A stretch of DNA of 64,000 nt from Anabaena sp. PCC 7108 (GCF_000332135.1 NZ_KB235896.1:2801403-2865402); one strand, 5' to 3'. Positions 9,592 to 18,169 are shown, numbered from the stretch's first letter. Notes: a model not told the origin generated them from the letters alone. Numbers and translations are program-made.

Positions 9592-9619
9592 AAAATATCC
9601 TGTTTAAAATATCCTGTTT
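9592..9619 (-). promoter_or_regulatory. Tandem 14-bp direct repeat before the amidohydrolase gene
   Basis: AAAATATCCTGTTT occurs twice head to tail (9592-9605 and 9606-9619), 37 bp upstream of the amidohydrolase start codon. The position fits an operator, or part of the promoter, of the amidohydrolase-paralogue unit. No known regulator motif was recognised. Confidence 0.4.
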
Positions 9620-9980
9620 AAAATTTGGAGTAAACATTATTCATATTGCTACCTGTCAAACCTTTCTCTACAGAATACTACGCAAATAGGGTACTCAAAA
9701 TTCAATATTTTAAGTCATTTAAATAAGTAGACAAAATTAATTACTCAGAATTTTATCTAAAATCTTCATATGGTAAAGAATTGACAAAAAATCTATATGT
9801 AATTAATTCTGTCCTGCTATTAATACAGCAATTTTAAGTGAAATGTAAACAAACTTTTAGCAATGAATAGTTTCCACAATTTAGTATGGCTAGGCCAAGC
9901 AAGCTATCAGCAGTCAACTGATACCGTTATAGTATCTCTGGTTTTTCACCTCAAGAGTTGAGTTAAAATCAGGACTATCA
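9620..9980. other. Intergenic region with no supported gene
   Basis: This is the first part of the 711-bp gap between the heterocyclase and the amidohydrolase. I see no conserved RNA and no convincing precursor peptide with a ribosome binding site. The longest small plus-strand frame with an ATG is 33 codons including stop (9863-9961). It contains Ser and Thr but no Cys and lacks a Shine-Dalgarno sequence, so it is not annotated as a gene. Confidence 0.6.
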
Positions 9981-10050
9981 AAATTTAGTCAACTTCAGTT
10001 AAATTTAGTCAACTTGAGTCAACTTGAGTTAACTTCAGTTAAATTTAGCT
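9981..10050. repeat. Array of seven degenerate 10-bp repeats
   Basis: Seven consecutive decamers fit AA[AC]TT[TCG]AGT[CT] (the last unit ends CT). The 10-bp period is close to one turn of B-DNA, so every unit presents the same face. The array lies about 425 bp before the amidohydrolase start and 44 bp from a MITE-like element that abuts the heterocyclase stop. It could be a multi-site protein-binding array or a neutral tandem repeat. Confidence 0.8.
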
Positions 10051-10093
10051 ATGGTAGATGCCAAAAGCCCCCGATTTTGATATCGAACTCAGG

Positions 10094-10265
10094 TTAAGTA
10101 GGTGAACGGAAAAAAACCGTAGACGCGCAGCGGCTTCTCGAAGAGTACTATGTAACGAAAAGTAAAATCTCCCAAAACCTCTTCTCTGTTGCCTGTTAAG
10201 AGTTCCCTGTTAAGAGTTCCCTGTTCCCTTGTCATAACGACAATTTTTAACGCCAACCTACTTAA
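10094..10265. repeat. MITE-like element with 10-bp terminal inverted repeats, copy 1
   Basis: TTAAGTAGGT at 10094-10103 is matched by ACCTACTTAA at 10256-10265. The right end (ACGACAATTTTTAACGCC before the inverted repeat) recurs almost exactly at 47573-47602, and the left end recurs at 47447. The interior differs and carries GTTCCCT-type tandem repeats. It encodes no transposase. The right end stops 1 bp from the heterocyclase stop codon. Confidence 0.75.
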
Positions 10266-10266
10266 A

Positions 10267-12573
10267 TTACATCCACATGGGATAAGGGTTTAATTCGTCT
10301 TCTCTCAGAGACTCTTGCAACCAACCCATTTTGACAGGAACCTGATCAAGCCGTCCTGAACCTAAGCGTTTCCACATATGTCGCATTCCTGGAACAATTA
10401 CCTTAGCTACTCTCAGTCCAATATCAGCACGAGTCTGATCTAGAACTAGCATTTCTAGTCCATTTTCCTCAACTATTTGTTGACAAAGCCGAATATCTTC
10501 GAGAAGATCATCACTAGCTAGTTGGGGATAATCTGCATTAATTTTAGGGATACTTAAAGAATTAGGAAGCAAATACGGTTGATTTGCTACAGTCGCAGAC
10601 TTCCACCATTCTATTGCCAGAGGATCAGCAGATGGGGGATATTGAGTGCTACCATTTCCTTGGACTGATAAAACATTAGGTAAAATTTGGTTAACTTCCG
10701 TTAATGCTCGACTAATGGCAATCTGAGGGTCAAAATGAGCGCCATAGCCTAAAATAATATCTTCAACTTCTTGATCTATTCGACGACTAATAGCAGCAAA
10801 AGCAGAAATACCGAAGTCGCTAGTAATATCTAAAACCCACAATTCTCTGTTAAGGCTGCGGTAATATTCTTTCAGTTCCTGGAAATAAGGCTCGTTGAAA
10901 CTATCTAAATCTACTTGTGTTTTTTGTAAACGGTTATACCACCACAACGCTACACAATCACGCTCAACTAATTCCATAAATCCTTGAAGAATTGCTTCTT
11001 CGAGTGTATTACCTGCTGCACATCCATTAGAGTCAGCCCAACAGTCTGGTGAGTCGGGTTGAGAATAGCCATAATAGCAATAAACAGTTGGTAAATATTT
11101 GAATTCTTGATGGGTTAAAGACCAAACTGGTGTCCAGTCGATTTCTTTTTCTATATCAAATGGTTCAGGGACTTTTTGAAACCAACCTTTACATTCGGCA
11201 TTCCATTCTTGCCGATTCTGGTATTGTTTTTCGCTGAAATTCATGCAGATATTAGGATGAATAGCTTTTTCACCCATATTCTGATAACTGCTTTTTTGTC
11301 TGATTTCATTTCCCTGAAATACGCCGGAATATCTTTCAACAGCTTCACAAAAACCACTCACCCTCGATTGAATATCAGTCCTACCTTTTCCTGCACTTCT
11401 ACCTCCGATGTTTTGCCGTAAGCCGTCTAAATCATCAAAGATACTAAGAAAATGATGCTTGGCAATGTATGTATGAGTTAACCCATTTCCTGGTATTTTT
11501 TGCAATTCTCTGACAATGCCAGTAATGGGACTAATATGATGTTGATATTTTCTAAAAGTTTCTTGGGGTGAACAATAACGATGTCCTCCATCTTGAGTAA
11601 ATTTTTTCTGACGATGTTCTAAAATAATGGGTAGAGGTTTGTGATTTTGTTCATTTATTTCTCCACAACTAGAACATTGAGGACGCTTAACGAGGATATG
11701 ATTTTGGGTTTGGAGAGTCAGCGTATCATAGGTTAATAAAGTCCCTTCTAATTGTTGATTTCTGCCTTGGATAATCCACTTAAAAATCTCTGTAGCTACC
11801 ATTCCTAATGCTGTTTGCACTGTAGAATTCAGGAATCCCAGCGGTGGAGAAATAGGGGTAGAAATATCTTTATGCTTTTGAATAAACCTTTCAACGGGGC
11901 GATTATTTCGTAAGCGGTTTGCAAGGCATTCCCAACACCCAGTTTTATGGGGATTAAATATAGGACCTATCCAGATTTTGGTACCAAGAGGATTGACTAA
12001 CATCCAGGGAGATTGGGACTTTAATGCTTGTTGATTAAATTCCTCTAGGTTAGGGTGGAGGTAGTCATCAGTTAAGACAACTGTAAGATGTCCTTCATCA
12101 ACTACTTGAATATGAAGGGATTTAAGAATAGCTATTAAGTCTGCGGTAGGAAGAGAAGGATAAGGTTTGACGGTAACTTTAGTTGATTGCAACCTTAGAT
12201 AAGCGACTGTGGGAGTAATGTTGAGATGATGACAAAAAATAGCTAAATGCGATGGTAATGAGTCATTCTTTTCAACCAGATATCCTTGTTTTTCCATTTG
12301 GAATAGGGCATATTGAGTCTTGATACTGATATCAAGAAAATTTTGGAAAAAGTCGTTTCTTTCCTGAGGTAATTGTTGTTTATTTAATAGTTCTAGTTGA
12401 ATTATTTCTATAATTTCATCAACACTGTAATGGTGTTCTTGCAGTAAAGAAGCTACACGATAAGAAAGGTGATCACTCAACCAAATTACCTCTCTTTCAG
12501 ACAAGAGAAATACCTGGTCTGGTGCTATAGTTTCCACGGAGTAACAAGGCTTAAAATGGGGTTTATTGATCAT
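10267..12573 (-). CDS. PatD/TruD-type YcaO heterocyclase (TOMM cyclodehydratase)
   Basis: 768 residues in the fused layout of cyanobactin heterocyclases, which form azolines from Cys/Ser/Thr in a precursor peptide using ATP. Order: an N-terminal winged-helix leader-recognition (RRE) part at about 1-85; a ThiF-like part with two CxxC zinc motifs (CWEC near 209, CSSC near 298); then the YcaO domain from about 370. ATP/Mg-binding Glu motifs are SGFCEAVERYSG near 403 and ELVERDCVALWWYNR near 531. The closing segment (NPYPMWM) is Pro-containing as in TruD. From memory the match to TruD/PatD runs along the whole length, so it is a bona fide family member. No PatA/PatG protease or PatE-like precursor lies nearby, so the substrate is unknown. 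ATG start; the upstream gap carries a dispersed repeat near 12700. Confidence 0.92.
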   Translation of the reverse strand: MINKPHFKPCYSVETIAPDQVFLLSEREVIWLSDHLSYRVASLLQEHHYSVDEIIEIIQLELLNKQQLPQERNDFFQNFLDISIKTQYALFQMEKQGYLVEKNDSLPSHLAIFCHHLNITPTVAYLRLQSTKVTVKPYPSLPTADLIAILKSLHIQVVDEGHLTVVLTDDYLHPNLEEFNQQALKSQSPWMLVNPLGTKIWIGPIFNPHKTGCWECLANRLRNNRPVERFIQKHKDISTPISPPLGFLNSTVQTALGMVATEIFKWIIQGRNQQLEGTLLTYDTLTLQTQNHILVKRPQCSSCGEINEQNHKPLPIILEHRQKKFTQDGGHRYCSPQETFRKYQHHISPITGIVRELQKIPGNGLTHTYIAKHHFLSIFDDLDGLRQNIGGRSAGKGRTDIQSRVSGFCEAVERYSGVFQGNEIRQKSSYQNMGEKAIHPNICMNFSEKQYQNRQEWNAECKGWFQKVPEPFDIEKEIDWTPVWSLTHQEFKYLPTVYCYYGYSQPDSPDCWADSNGCAAGNTLEEAILQGFMELVERDCVALWWYNRLQKTQVDLDSFNEPYFQELKEYYRSLNRELWVLDITSDFGISAFAAISRRIDQEVEDIILGYGAHFDPQIAISRALTEVNQILPNVLSVQGNGSTQYPPSADPLAIEWWKSATVANQPYLLPNSLSIPKINADYPQLASDDLLEDIRLCQQIVEENGLEMLVLDQTRADIGLRVAKVIVPGMRHMWKRLGSGRLDQVPVKMGWLQESLREDELNPYPMWM

Positions 12574-12738
12574 CTTCTATATTCGTATTAATTCAAGTTG
12601 AAAGTTATTTGGTTCACTGAAACTGAAATTGAACGTACAACTCACTGTTGCGGACAATTTATTTGATTTCCTAAACACTTATCAATCATTACTCCTCTCT
12701 GTGCCTCTGCGTCTCTGCGTGAGAAAAAACCTCTATAT

Positions 12739-13647
12739 CTAAACACTCCTCAACTTAATCACACCCCGATCAAAAACACGATTATCAACACCAATACCAC
12801 TCACCTCAATTCTATCTGTATACACATCATAAGCCGCAAAACTCAAATTACTAGTCGAATATTCAGTCAACTCAGAACGGCTAATAGGACGATTACCCGC
12901 GCCAGCACCACAAATTAAATAGGTAGTTCCATTAATAGAACGAGTGCGTTCATAATTGTGTTCATGACCATTGATATAAAGTTGAACATTGTATTTTTGA
13001 AACAGAGGAGTAAAAATTTTAATAAAATTAGCATTACTCCCATAATGACCAGATGAATAAATTGGATGATGACCAAACACAACTTTCCAATCAGCTTTAC
13101 TTAAACTTAATTCTTTCTCTAACCAAATTAACTGATTTTTCCAATCAGCATTACCGTTAGTATCTAAAGCAAAAAACTGAACTTTATCTTGACTAAACGT
13201 ATAATAACGCCCCTTCATATTAAAGCCAGCATATTTAACTTGGGGAACTCCATTATCAGTACGAATATCATGATTACCTAAACAAGCATGAAATTTCACG
13301 CCATTTTTCAGCAAAGGTTGATAAGGACGTTCAAAAACTGCATTGATTTTCTCAATTTCGCCGTTATTGTAAATGTTATCACCAGCTAAAACTACTACAT
13401 TATATGGATTTTTTTGGTGATAAAAATTCATAGCTTTTGCTACAGAATACTGTCCTCTAGCACCAGTTCCGGTATCAGCTACAGACACAAAACGTAATAG
13501 TAAATCTTTTTTATTTGGGGTAGCAGCGATTACTGAATCTACAAGAATATTTTCAGAATTTTGACCAACTAGTTTCCAACCTGTAAATCCTGTACCAATA
13601 GCGCTAAGACTACCTAAAAATAAAAATTGACGACGGTTAAGTTTCAT
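12739..13647 (-). CDS. Exported metallophosphoesterase (acid phosphatase-like)
   Basis: 302 residues. The N-terminus NRRQFLFLGSLSAIG is a twin-arginine (Tat) signal, so the enzyme is probably folded in the cytoplasm and exported to the periplasm. The calcineurin-like motifs are in order: the DTGTGARG start of the fold, GDNIY, GNHD, a GHHP block and GHEHNYERT. Together they build the dinuclear metal centre of purple/tartrate-resistant acid phosphatases. The substrate is unknown, most likely phosphate esters outside the cell. It is transcribed divergently from the membrane protein gene at 13739. Confidence 0.85.
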   Translation of the reverse strand: MKLNRRQFLFLGSLSAIGTGFTGWKLVGQNSENILVDSVIAATPNKKDLLLRFVSVADTGTGARGQYSVAKAMNFYHQKNPYNVVVLAGDNIYNNGEIEKINAVFERPYQPLLKNGVKFHACLGNHDIRTDNGVPQVKYAGFNMKGRYYTFSQDKVQFFALDTNGNADWKNQLIWLEKELSLSKADWKVVFGHHPIYSSGHYGSNANFIKIFTPLFQKYNVQLYINGHEHNYERTRSINGTTYLICGAGAGNRPISRSELTEYSTSNLSFAAYDVYTDRIEVSGIGVDNRVFDRGVIKLRSV

Positions 13648-13738
13648 AAATCAATAAATCCAATAAATGGCACAATAAATGATGATAGTCAAAATGTAAT
13701 TTCTATGTTTTTGATTTGCTAATTTGAGGGAAAGTTCC

Positions 13739-14620
13739 ATGTCACCAGACAACCGACGAAAACAAAGGAATGAGGAAAAAAATCAGCCTTCCCCACAAGA
13801 ATACCAGACAAATCAGTCAATTTGGAAGACAACAATTATCCAAATTTTGAGGGGAACGATTGGGGTTTTAGAAACCACTGTGGTAAAACTAGAGACTAAA
13901 CAGACTCTAACTGCGGAGAAGAAGCCCAATTTTTTACAAAGGATACTGTCCGGGTGGGATGGATTTTTGAGGACATTTCGTTTATTTTTACCATCAAATA
14001 TATCAAATAATTTGTCAGATACAGTTTTGACAGGAATTTTTGCGGTAATTGCTGTGGGAATAGTGGGAACAACTGCATTTTTATTCACTTCTAAACCTGT
14101 TGAAGTAACAAATCTTCCCTCAGTTGAGGAAGTTCCCGCACCCATACCAACTGTAACTGCTTCCCCAGAACCAATTCCTGAACCAGAACCCATACCGACA
14201 CAAGAACCAGAACTAATTCCCGAACCCACAATAATTCCAGAACCAGAACCAACGCAAGAACCAATTCCCGAACCTACACCAACACCAATTATAGAATTAA
14301 CACCAGAACAAGCTTTAATTGCGGCTATTGAAAATCAGTTTTCAGACATTAGTATTTCCTTAAAAAGTAGCGAAAGTGAAAGCATTTCTTCTAAACTGAT
14401 AAAATCTATTCAAGCCAATTTCCGTACCGGTGATTTAACTATCAAAATTAGTGATGTTTGGTATGAGCTAGAAAAATCTCAACAAGATAAACTAGCTGCG
14501 GATATATTACAACGTTCTCAAGAACTAAATTTCAGCCATTTAGAAATTATTGATTTTCAAGATAAGCTAGTAGCACGTAGTCCAGTTGTTGGTAATCAAA
14601 TGCTAATTTTTAAACGATGA
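13739..14620 (+). CDS. Membrane-anchored protein with Pro/Glu-rich spacer
   Basis: About 293 residues from the ATG at 13739, chosen over the in-frame TTG at 13724 because GAGGGA lies just upstream of the ATG. One transmembrane helix (TGIFAVIAVGIVGTTAFLF, near residue 105) follows a polar N-terminal region. A low-complexity stretch of PEP/PTP repeats comes next, then a C-terminal globular part of about 110 residues (LTPEQALIAAIENQFSDI onward). Proteins built like this are common in Nostocales, with the Pro-rich part spanning the wall and the C-terminal part in the periplasm. No function can be assigned. It lies 58 bp before the response-regulator gene and may be co-transcribed with it. Confidence 0.75.
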   Translation: MSPDNRRKQRNEEKNQPSPQEYQTNQSIWKTTIIQILRGTIGVLETTVVKLETKQTLTAEKKPNFLQRILSGWDGFLRTFRLFLPSNISNNLSDTVLTGIFAVIAVGIVGTTAFLFTSKPVEVTNLPSVEEVPAPIPTVTASPEPIPEPEPIPTQEPELIPEPTIIPEPEPTQEPIPEPTPTPIIELTPEQALIAAIENQFSDISISLKSSESESISSKLIKSIQANFRTGDLTIKISDVWYELEKSQQDKLAADILQRSQELNFSHLEIIDFQDKLVARSPVVGNQMLIFKR

Positions 14621-14678
14621 AATTTGATATATTGAGAATTTTCAACTACTGACTAGATCAAAAAAACAATTTTTAATT

Positions 14679-15365
14679 ATGCGTTTATTATTAGTTGAAG
14701 ATGAACATGATTTAGGTGTTAGCATTCATAATGCTCTTACCCAGCGTGATTATATAGTAGATTGGGCAGAAGATGGAGAGACGGCTTGGGATTATCTGAA
14801 TACAATACCACAAAGATATGAAATTGCGATTTTAGATTGGATGTTACCCAAGTTATCAGGATTAGAAATATGTAAAAGATTAAGAGCGCAGAAAAATCAA
14901 TTACCAGTTATGTTATTAACAGCAAGAGATAGTATGAATGATCGTGTAACTGGTTTAGATGCGGGAGCAGATGATTATCTTGTTAAACCATTTGGTATGG
15001 AAGAATTATTGGCGCGGGTAAGAGCATTACAAAGAAGATCGCCAAATTTCCAACCACCGCAGTTACAAGTAGATGGTTTAATGTTAGATTACGGTAATTT
15101 TTCACTGGTGAATTTAAATAGTAAAAATTCTTCACCTATTATCCTCACAGCCAAAGAATTTCAACTGCTAGAATATTTTATGCAGCATCCTCAACAAATA
15201 CTAACTCATGAACAAATTCGCGCCAGATTGTGGGATTTTGAAAGTGATACTGTGAGTAATGTGGTTGCTGCACAAATAAGATTATTACGACGCAAATTAT
15301 TAGAATGCGGTTTTCCTACAGCGATTGAAACTATTCGGGGTTTTGGTTATCGTTTTTCTGTTTAA
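14679..15365 (+). CDS. rppA: OmpR-family response regulator (RppA-like)
   Basis: 228 residues. The receiver domain covers 1-120 with acidic pocket VEDEHD, phosphoacceptor Asp in LDWMLPKLSG, and Lys in YLVKPFG. The winged-helix DNA-binding domain follows (about 130-226, TAKEFQLLEYFM, ending TIRGFGYRF). The sequence around the Asp closely matches RppA of cyanobacteria, part of the RppA/RppB pair linked to redox/nickel responses, so the symbol is offered with moderate confidence. The cognate kinase follows at 15495. A palindromic dispersed repeat separates the two genes. Confidence 0.88.
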   Translation: MRLLLVEDEHDLGVSIHNALTQRDYIVDWAEDGETAWDYLNTIPQRYEIAILDWMLPKLSGLEICKRLRAQKNQLPVMLLTARDSMNDRVTGLDAGADDYLVKPFGMEELLARVRALQRRSPNFQPPQLQVDGLMLDYGNFSLVNLNSKNSSPIILTAKEFQLLEYFMQHPQQILTHEQIRARLWDFESDTVSNVVAAQIRLLRRKLLECGFPTAIETIRGFGYRFSV

Positions 15366-15382
15366 ATTAACTATGCAACAGT

Positions 15383-15455
15383 TGTAGGTTGGGTTGAGAA
15401 TAACCCAAAATTATAAAACTGTGTCGGGTTGCGCTATCGCTTAACCCAACCTACA
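15383..15455. repeat. Palindromic dispersed repeat between rppA and rppB
   Basis: TGTAGGTTGGGTT at 15383-15395 is perfectly complementary to AACCCAACCTACA at 15443-15455. This is the TGTAGGTTGGGTT family known from many Nostocales genomes as a foldback, MITE-like repeat. It lies wholly between the response regulator and kinase genes, and an alternative TTG start for the kinase at 15429 falls inside it. Confidence 0.8.
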
Positions 15456-15494
15456 TTTTTATTAGATTTTTACAGTTATAAAATCTCAATTTTT

Positions 15495-16814
15495 ATGAAT
15501 AATAATTCACTATTTAATAATTCTCGTTTTAAATTAGCTATTACCTATGCTGGGGTTATGGGTACAACTTTATTAATATGTGGTTATATCGCTCATATTG
15601 TCATGGTAAAAGCTTTTACTCGCACTCTTGATCGAGAATTAGAAGTTTTGGGAAAGGTATTTGAAGATAAACTGAAAACTCAGTTAAAAACTCCAGGAAT
15701 TTTACCTCTTAATATTAGAAAATCTTTTCCAGAAATTTGTTTTGAAAAACAATCTTGTGTAAAAATAAAATCTGAATCAGCAGTGATGAGTTTATTATTA
15801 CAAGGTCATTATGTTAGGTTATTAAATTCCAAAGGTGAAGCTATTGCTGCTATTAATCATGATCCTGATGAATTTACTGATAATATTAAACTTCATCATT
15901 CTTATGATATCAGAAATCGCAATGGTGAACTATATCATTTACATTTAATGCCTTTAAAAATTAACAATAATCAATTGTGGGGATATTTACAAGTTGGCAG
16001 ATCCATACAACGATTAAATGATTATATGAATAGTCTACATTTGTTGTTATTATTGGGTATTCCTACTGCTATGATTATTATTGGTAGTGGGGGTTGGTGG
16101 TTAGCAGGTTTAGCTATGCTCCCTATTAAAAAATCATATCAAAAATTAGAACAATTTACGGCTGATGCCGCTCATGAGTTACGCACTCCTATTACATCTT
16201 TACAAACAATTGTTGAAACAAATTCAATTAACCAAGAAACTCAAAAAGCACTTGAGAGACAAATTAAAAGATTGGTCACTTTAACCCAAGATTTGTTATT
16301 ATTATCTAGGTTGGAAAGTGGTTTACAGGAAGTAAAAATACAACAAATTTGTTTAAATGATCTAGTTGCAGATGTAGAAGAAGAATTATTATGTTTGGCT
16401 ATGAATGCAGAGGTTTTATTATTTAGTCATGTTCCTGATCAAGCTTGTTTTTATATTCAAGGTAATGAAAGTCAAATTTATCGAATGTTGCTAAATTTAG
16501 TTAGTAATGCTATTAAATATACCCCCGTTGGTGGGGAAGTGAAAATTAATCTGACAACCAATGATAATCAAGGTATAATTACTATCAAAGATACAGGTAT
16601 TGGTATTCCTGCTGCTGATATTCCCCATATTTTTGATCGCTTTTATCGAGTCAATGCAGATCGTTCTCGAAATACAGGAGGTTCGGGTTTAGGTTTAGCT
16701 ATTTCTTTGGCAATTGTCCAAACTCACAAAGGCAAATTAGAAGTACAAAGTCTTGTAGATAATGGCAGTACATTTACTGTGACTTTGCCACTCGTTTCCA
16801 AAGTAAACAGGTAA
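15495..16814 (+). CDS. rppB: Sensor histidine kinase (RppB-like)
   Basis: About 439 residues from the ATG at 15495. The in-frame TTG at 15429 is rejected because it lies inside a dispersed repeat. Two membrane helices (LAITYAGVMGTTLLICGYI and about residue 185-205) flank a periplasmic domain with Cys residues (EICFEKQSC). The transmitter follows: H-box DAAHELRTPITSL, N-box NLVSNAIKYTP, G1 DTGIGIP, G2 GSGLGLAIS. It is the probable partner of the preceding regulator. The 3' end overlaps the convergent MATE gene by 41 bp. Confidence 0.87.
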   Translation: MNNNSLFNNSRFKLAITYAGVMGTTLLICGYIAHIVMVKAFTRTLDRELEVLGKVFEDKLKTQLKTPGILPLNIRKSFPEICFEKQSCVKIKSESAVMSLLLQGHYVRLLNSKGEAIAAINHDPDEFTDNIKLHHSYDIRNRNGELYHLHLMPLKINNNQLWGYLQVGRSIQRLNDYMNSLHLLLLLGIPTAMIIIGSGGWWLAGLAMLPIKKSYQKLEQFTADAAHELRTPITSLQTIVETNSINQETQKALERQIKRLVTLTQDLLLLSRLESGLQEVKIQQICLNDLVADVEEELLCLAMNAEVLLFSHVPDQACFYIQGNESQIYRMLLNLVSNAIKYTPVGGEVKINLTTNDNQGIITIKDTGIGIPAADIPHIFDRFYRVNADRSRNTGGSGLGLAISLAIVQTHKGKLEVQSLVDNGSTFTVTLPLVSKVNR

Positions 16815-18075
16815 CTTCAACTAACATAGACGTAATCATGGCTATAGCGGCAGCCATTGCCCCATTCATGCCTTTGTTAATAGCAAAAGTAGCAATTATT
16901 AATAAAGTTCCTGTTCCTAACCAAGTAGATAGATTGACGTGTCCTGTGCGATTTTCGCTGACTAAAAACCCCTGAGTTGCATTTTGTAAAGCCACAAATA
17001 ATGGGACAATTGTACATATTAAAAGAACTGGTTTAATGCTTTTAGCGAGGGTGAGATCATTACCGATAAAACTTTGAACAATGCGATCGCCTATTGGTGT
17101 TAAACTCATCAATAATAGTAAGCTGGAACAAGCACCACCAACACTGATGGCAAAAGTCAGTAATTGGCGATCGCTCACTTGATGACGATATTTAATCACC
17201 ATTTGCTGTACCATGCGGGTAGAATTGGCAATTACCAGAACCAACCCCCAAGCCGCAGACCAAGCAGCAATGGCAATTGTCGCATCTTCAGCGCGGGCAA
17301 GAATGCTAATTAATATCGCCCTTCCTCCCCATACCACCATCATAGAATTAGCCAAAGGAAAATAGAATTTCCACACCTGTGCTAAGTTTTGAGGTAAATT
17401 AGGCTGTTCTATTTCCGGTGGTAAAATTGCCCCAGAACGATAGGCAAAAAATGTGACAACTATAGCTTCTACTATCACGCCAGCAATGAGGGCTAATCCA
17501 GCTAGGACACCGCCAGATATTTGTAATAAAAAGCCGATAATTAGAACTACTGCTAAGGTTAATAGTCTGCAAATACTGGCTTTTGCTAAAGCACCAGGCT
17601 GACCATGATAAATTAATAATCCTTGAAAATAACGCCGCCAAGCGATCGCAAATGGCCAACCGCCCATTAGTAATAATACTTGACTAACTGTAGCTAACAT
17701 TGCTGATGGAATCCCCAACAGACTCACACCCACAAAATTAAAAATGATCGGTATTCCTAACAAACTTAATAAAAAAGTTAGTCCTCCACCTACCAATAAA
17801 GTAAACCGCCATAATGCTTTGCGTGAATCTTGAGAACCAGCCAAAGCGTTAGCAGCGTGCAGAATCATAATAATCGGACTTTCAAAAAATATCGCCAAAG
17901 ATTTAGCAATACCTACAGCCGCCAGGTTAATTTGAGCATCAGGAAGATGAGCTAATGTAGTGGTCATCATCGGATCACCACAGGCCATAGTCACATCACT
18001 GAGGGATAAAGGCAGAAATTCCCGCCATAAAGTCCCTAAACTAACTGGTTGAGATTGGGGTTCTTGTAATTTCAT
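16774..18075 (-). CDS. MATE-like multidrug/metabolite exporter
   Basis: 433 residues with about 12 hydrophobic helices in two homologous halves, matching the MATE/polysaccharide-exporter superfamily of Na+- or H+-coupled antiporters in the inner membrane. The gene follows the SbnA-like enzyme gene on the same strand after 94 bp, so this pair may make and export a small molecule. The gap contains a copy of the TTTGCGCCTTTGCGTGAG dispersed repeat. Its 3' end overlaps the sensor kinase gene by 41 bp. Confidence 0.8.
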   Translation of the reverse strand: MKLQEPQSQPVSLGTLWREFLPLSLSDVTMACGDPMMTTTLAHLPDAQINLAAVGIAKSLAIFFESPIIMILHAANALAGSQDSRKALWRFTLLVGGGLTFLLSLLGIPIIFNFVGVSLLGIPSAMLATVSQVLLLMGGWPFAIAWRRYFQGLLIYHGQPGALAKASICRLLTLAVVLIIGFLLQISGGVLAGLALIAGVIVEAIVVTFFAYRSGAILPPEIEQPNLPQNLAQVWKFYFPLANSMMVVWGGRAILISILARAEDATIAIAAWSAAWGLVLVIANSTRMVQQMVIKYRHQVSDRQLLTFAISVGGACSSLLLLMSLTPIGDRIVQSFIGNDLTLAKSIKPVLLICTIVPLFVALQNATQGFLVSENRTGHVNLSTWLGTGTLLIIATFAINKGMNGAMAAAIAMITSMLVEVTCLLWKRVAKSQ

Positions 18076-18169
18076 ATCATCACGAAGCTATGTGTGCAAA
18101 AAGCGCAAAAATCTAACTTTTAAACTCTTACCCTTTGCGCCTTTGCGCCTTTGCGTGAGAAAATTATCT

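Noticed and set aside
9863-9961. Treating the 33-codon frame as the RiPP precursor gene
   Set aside because: No Shine-Dalgarno site, opposite strand to the cluster and no leader-like pattern. Kept only as a low-weight finding.
13813-14229. A 138-residue minus-strand frame with many Gly/Ser repeats
   Set aside because: It is the complement of the Pro/Glu repeats of the membrane protein gene, so the regular composition is a by-product.
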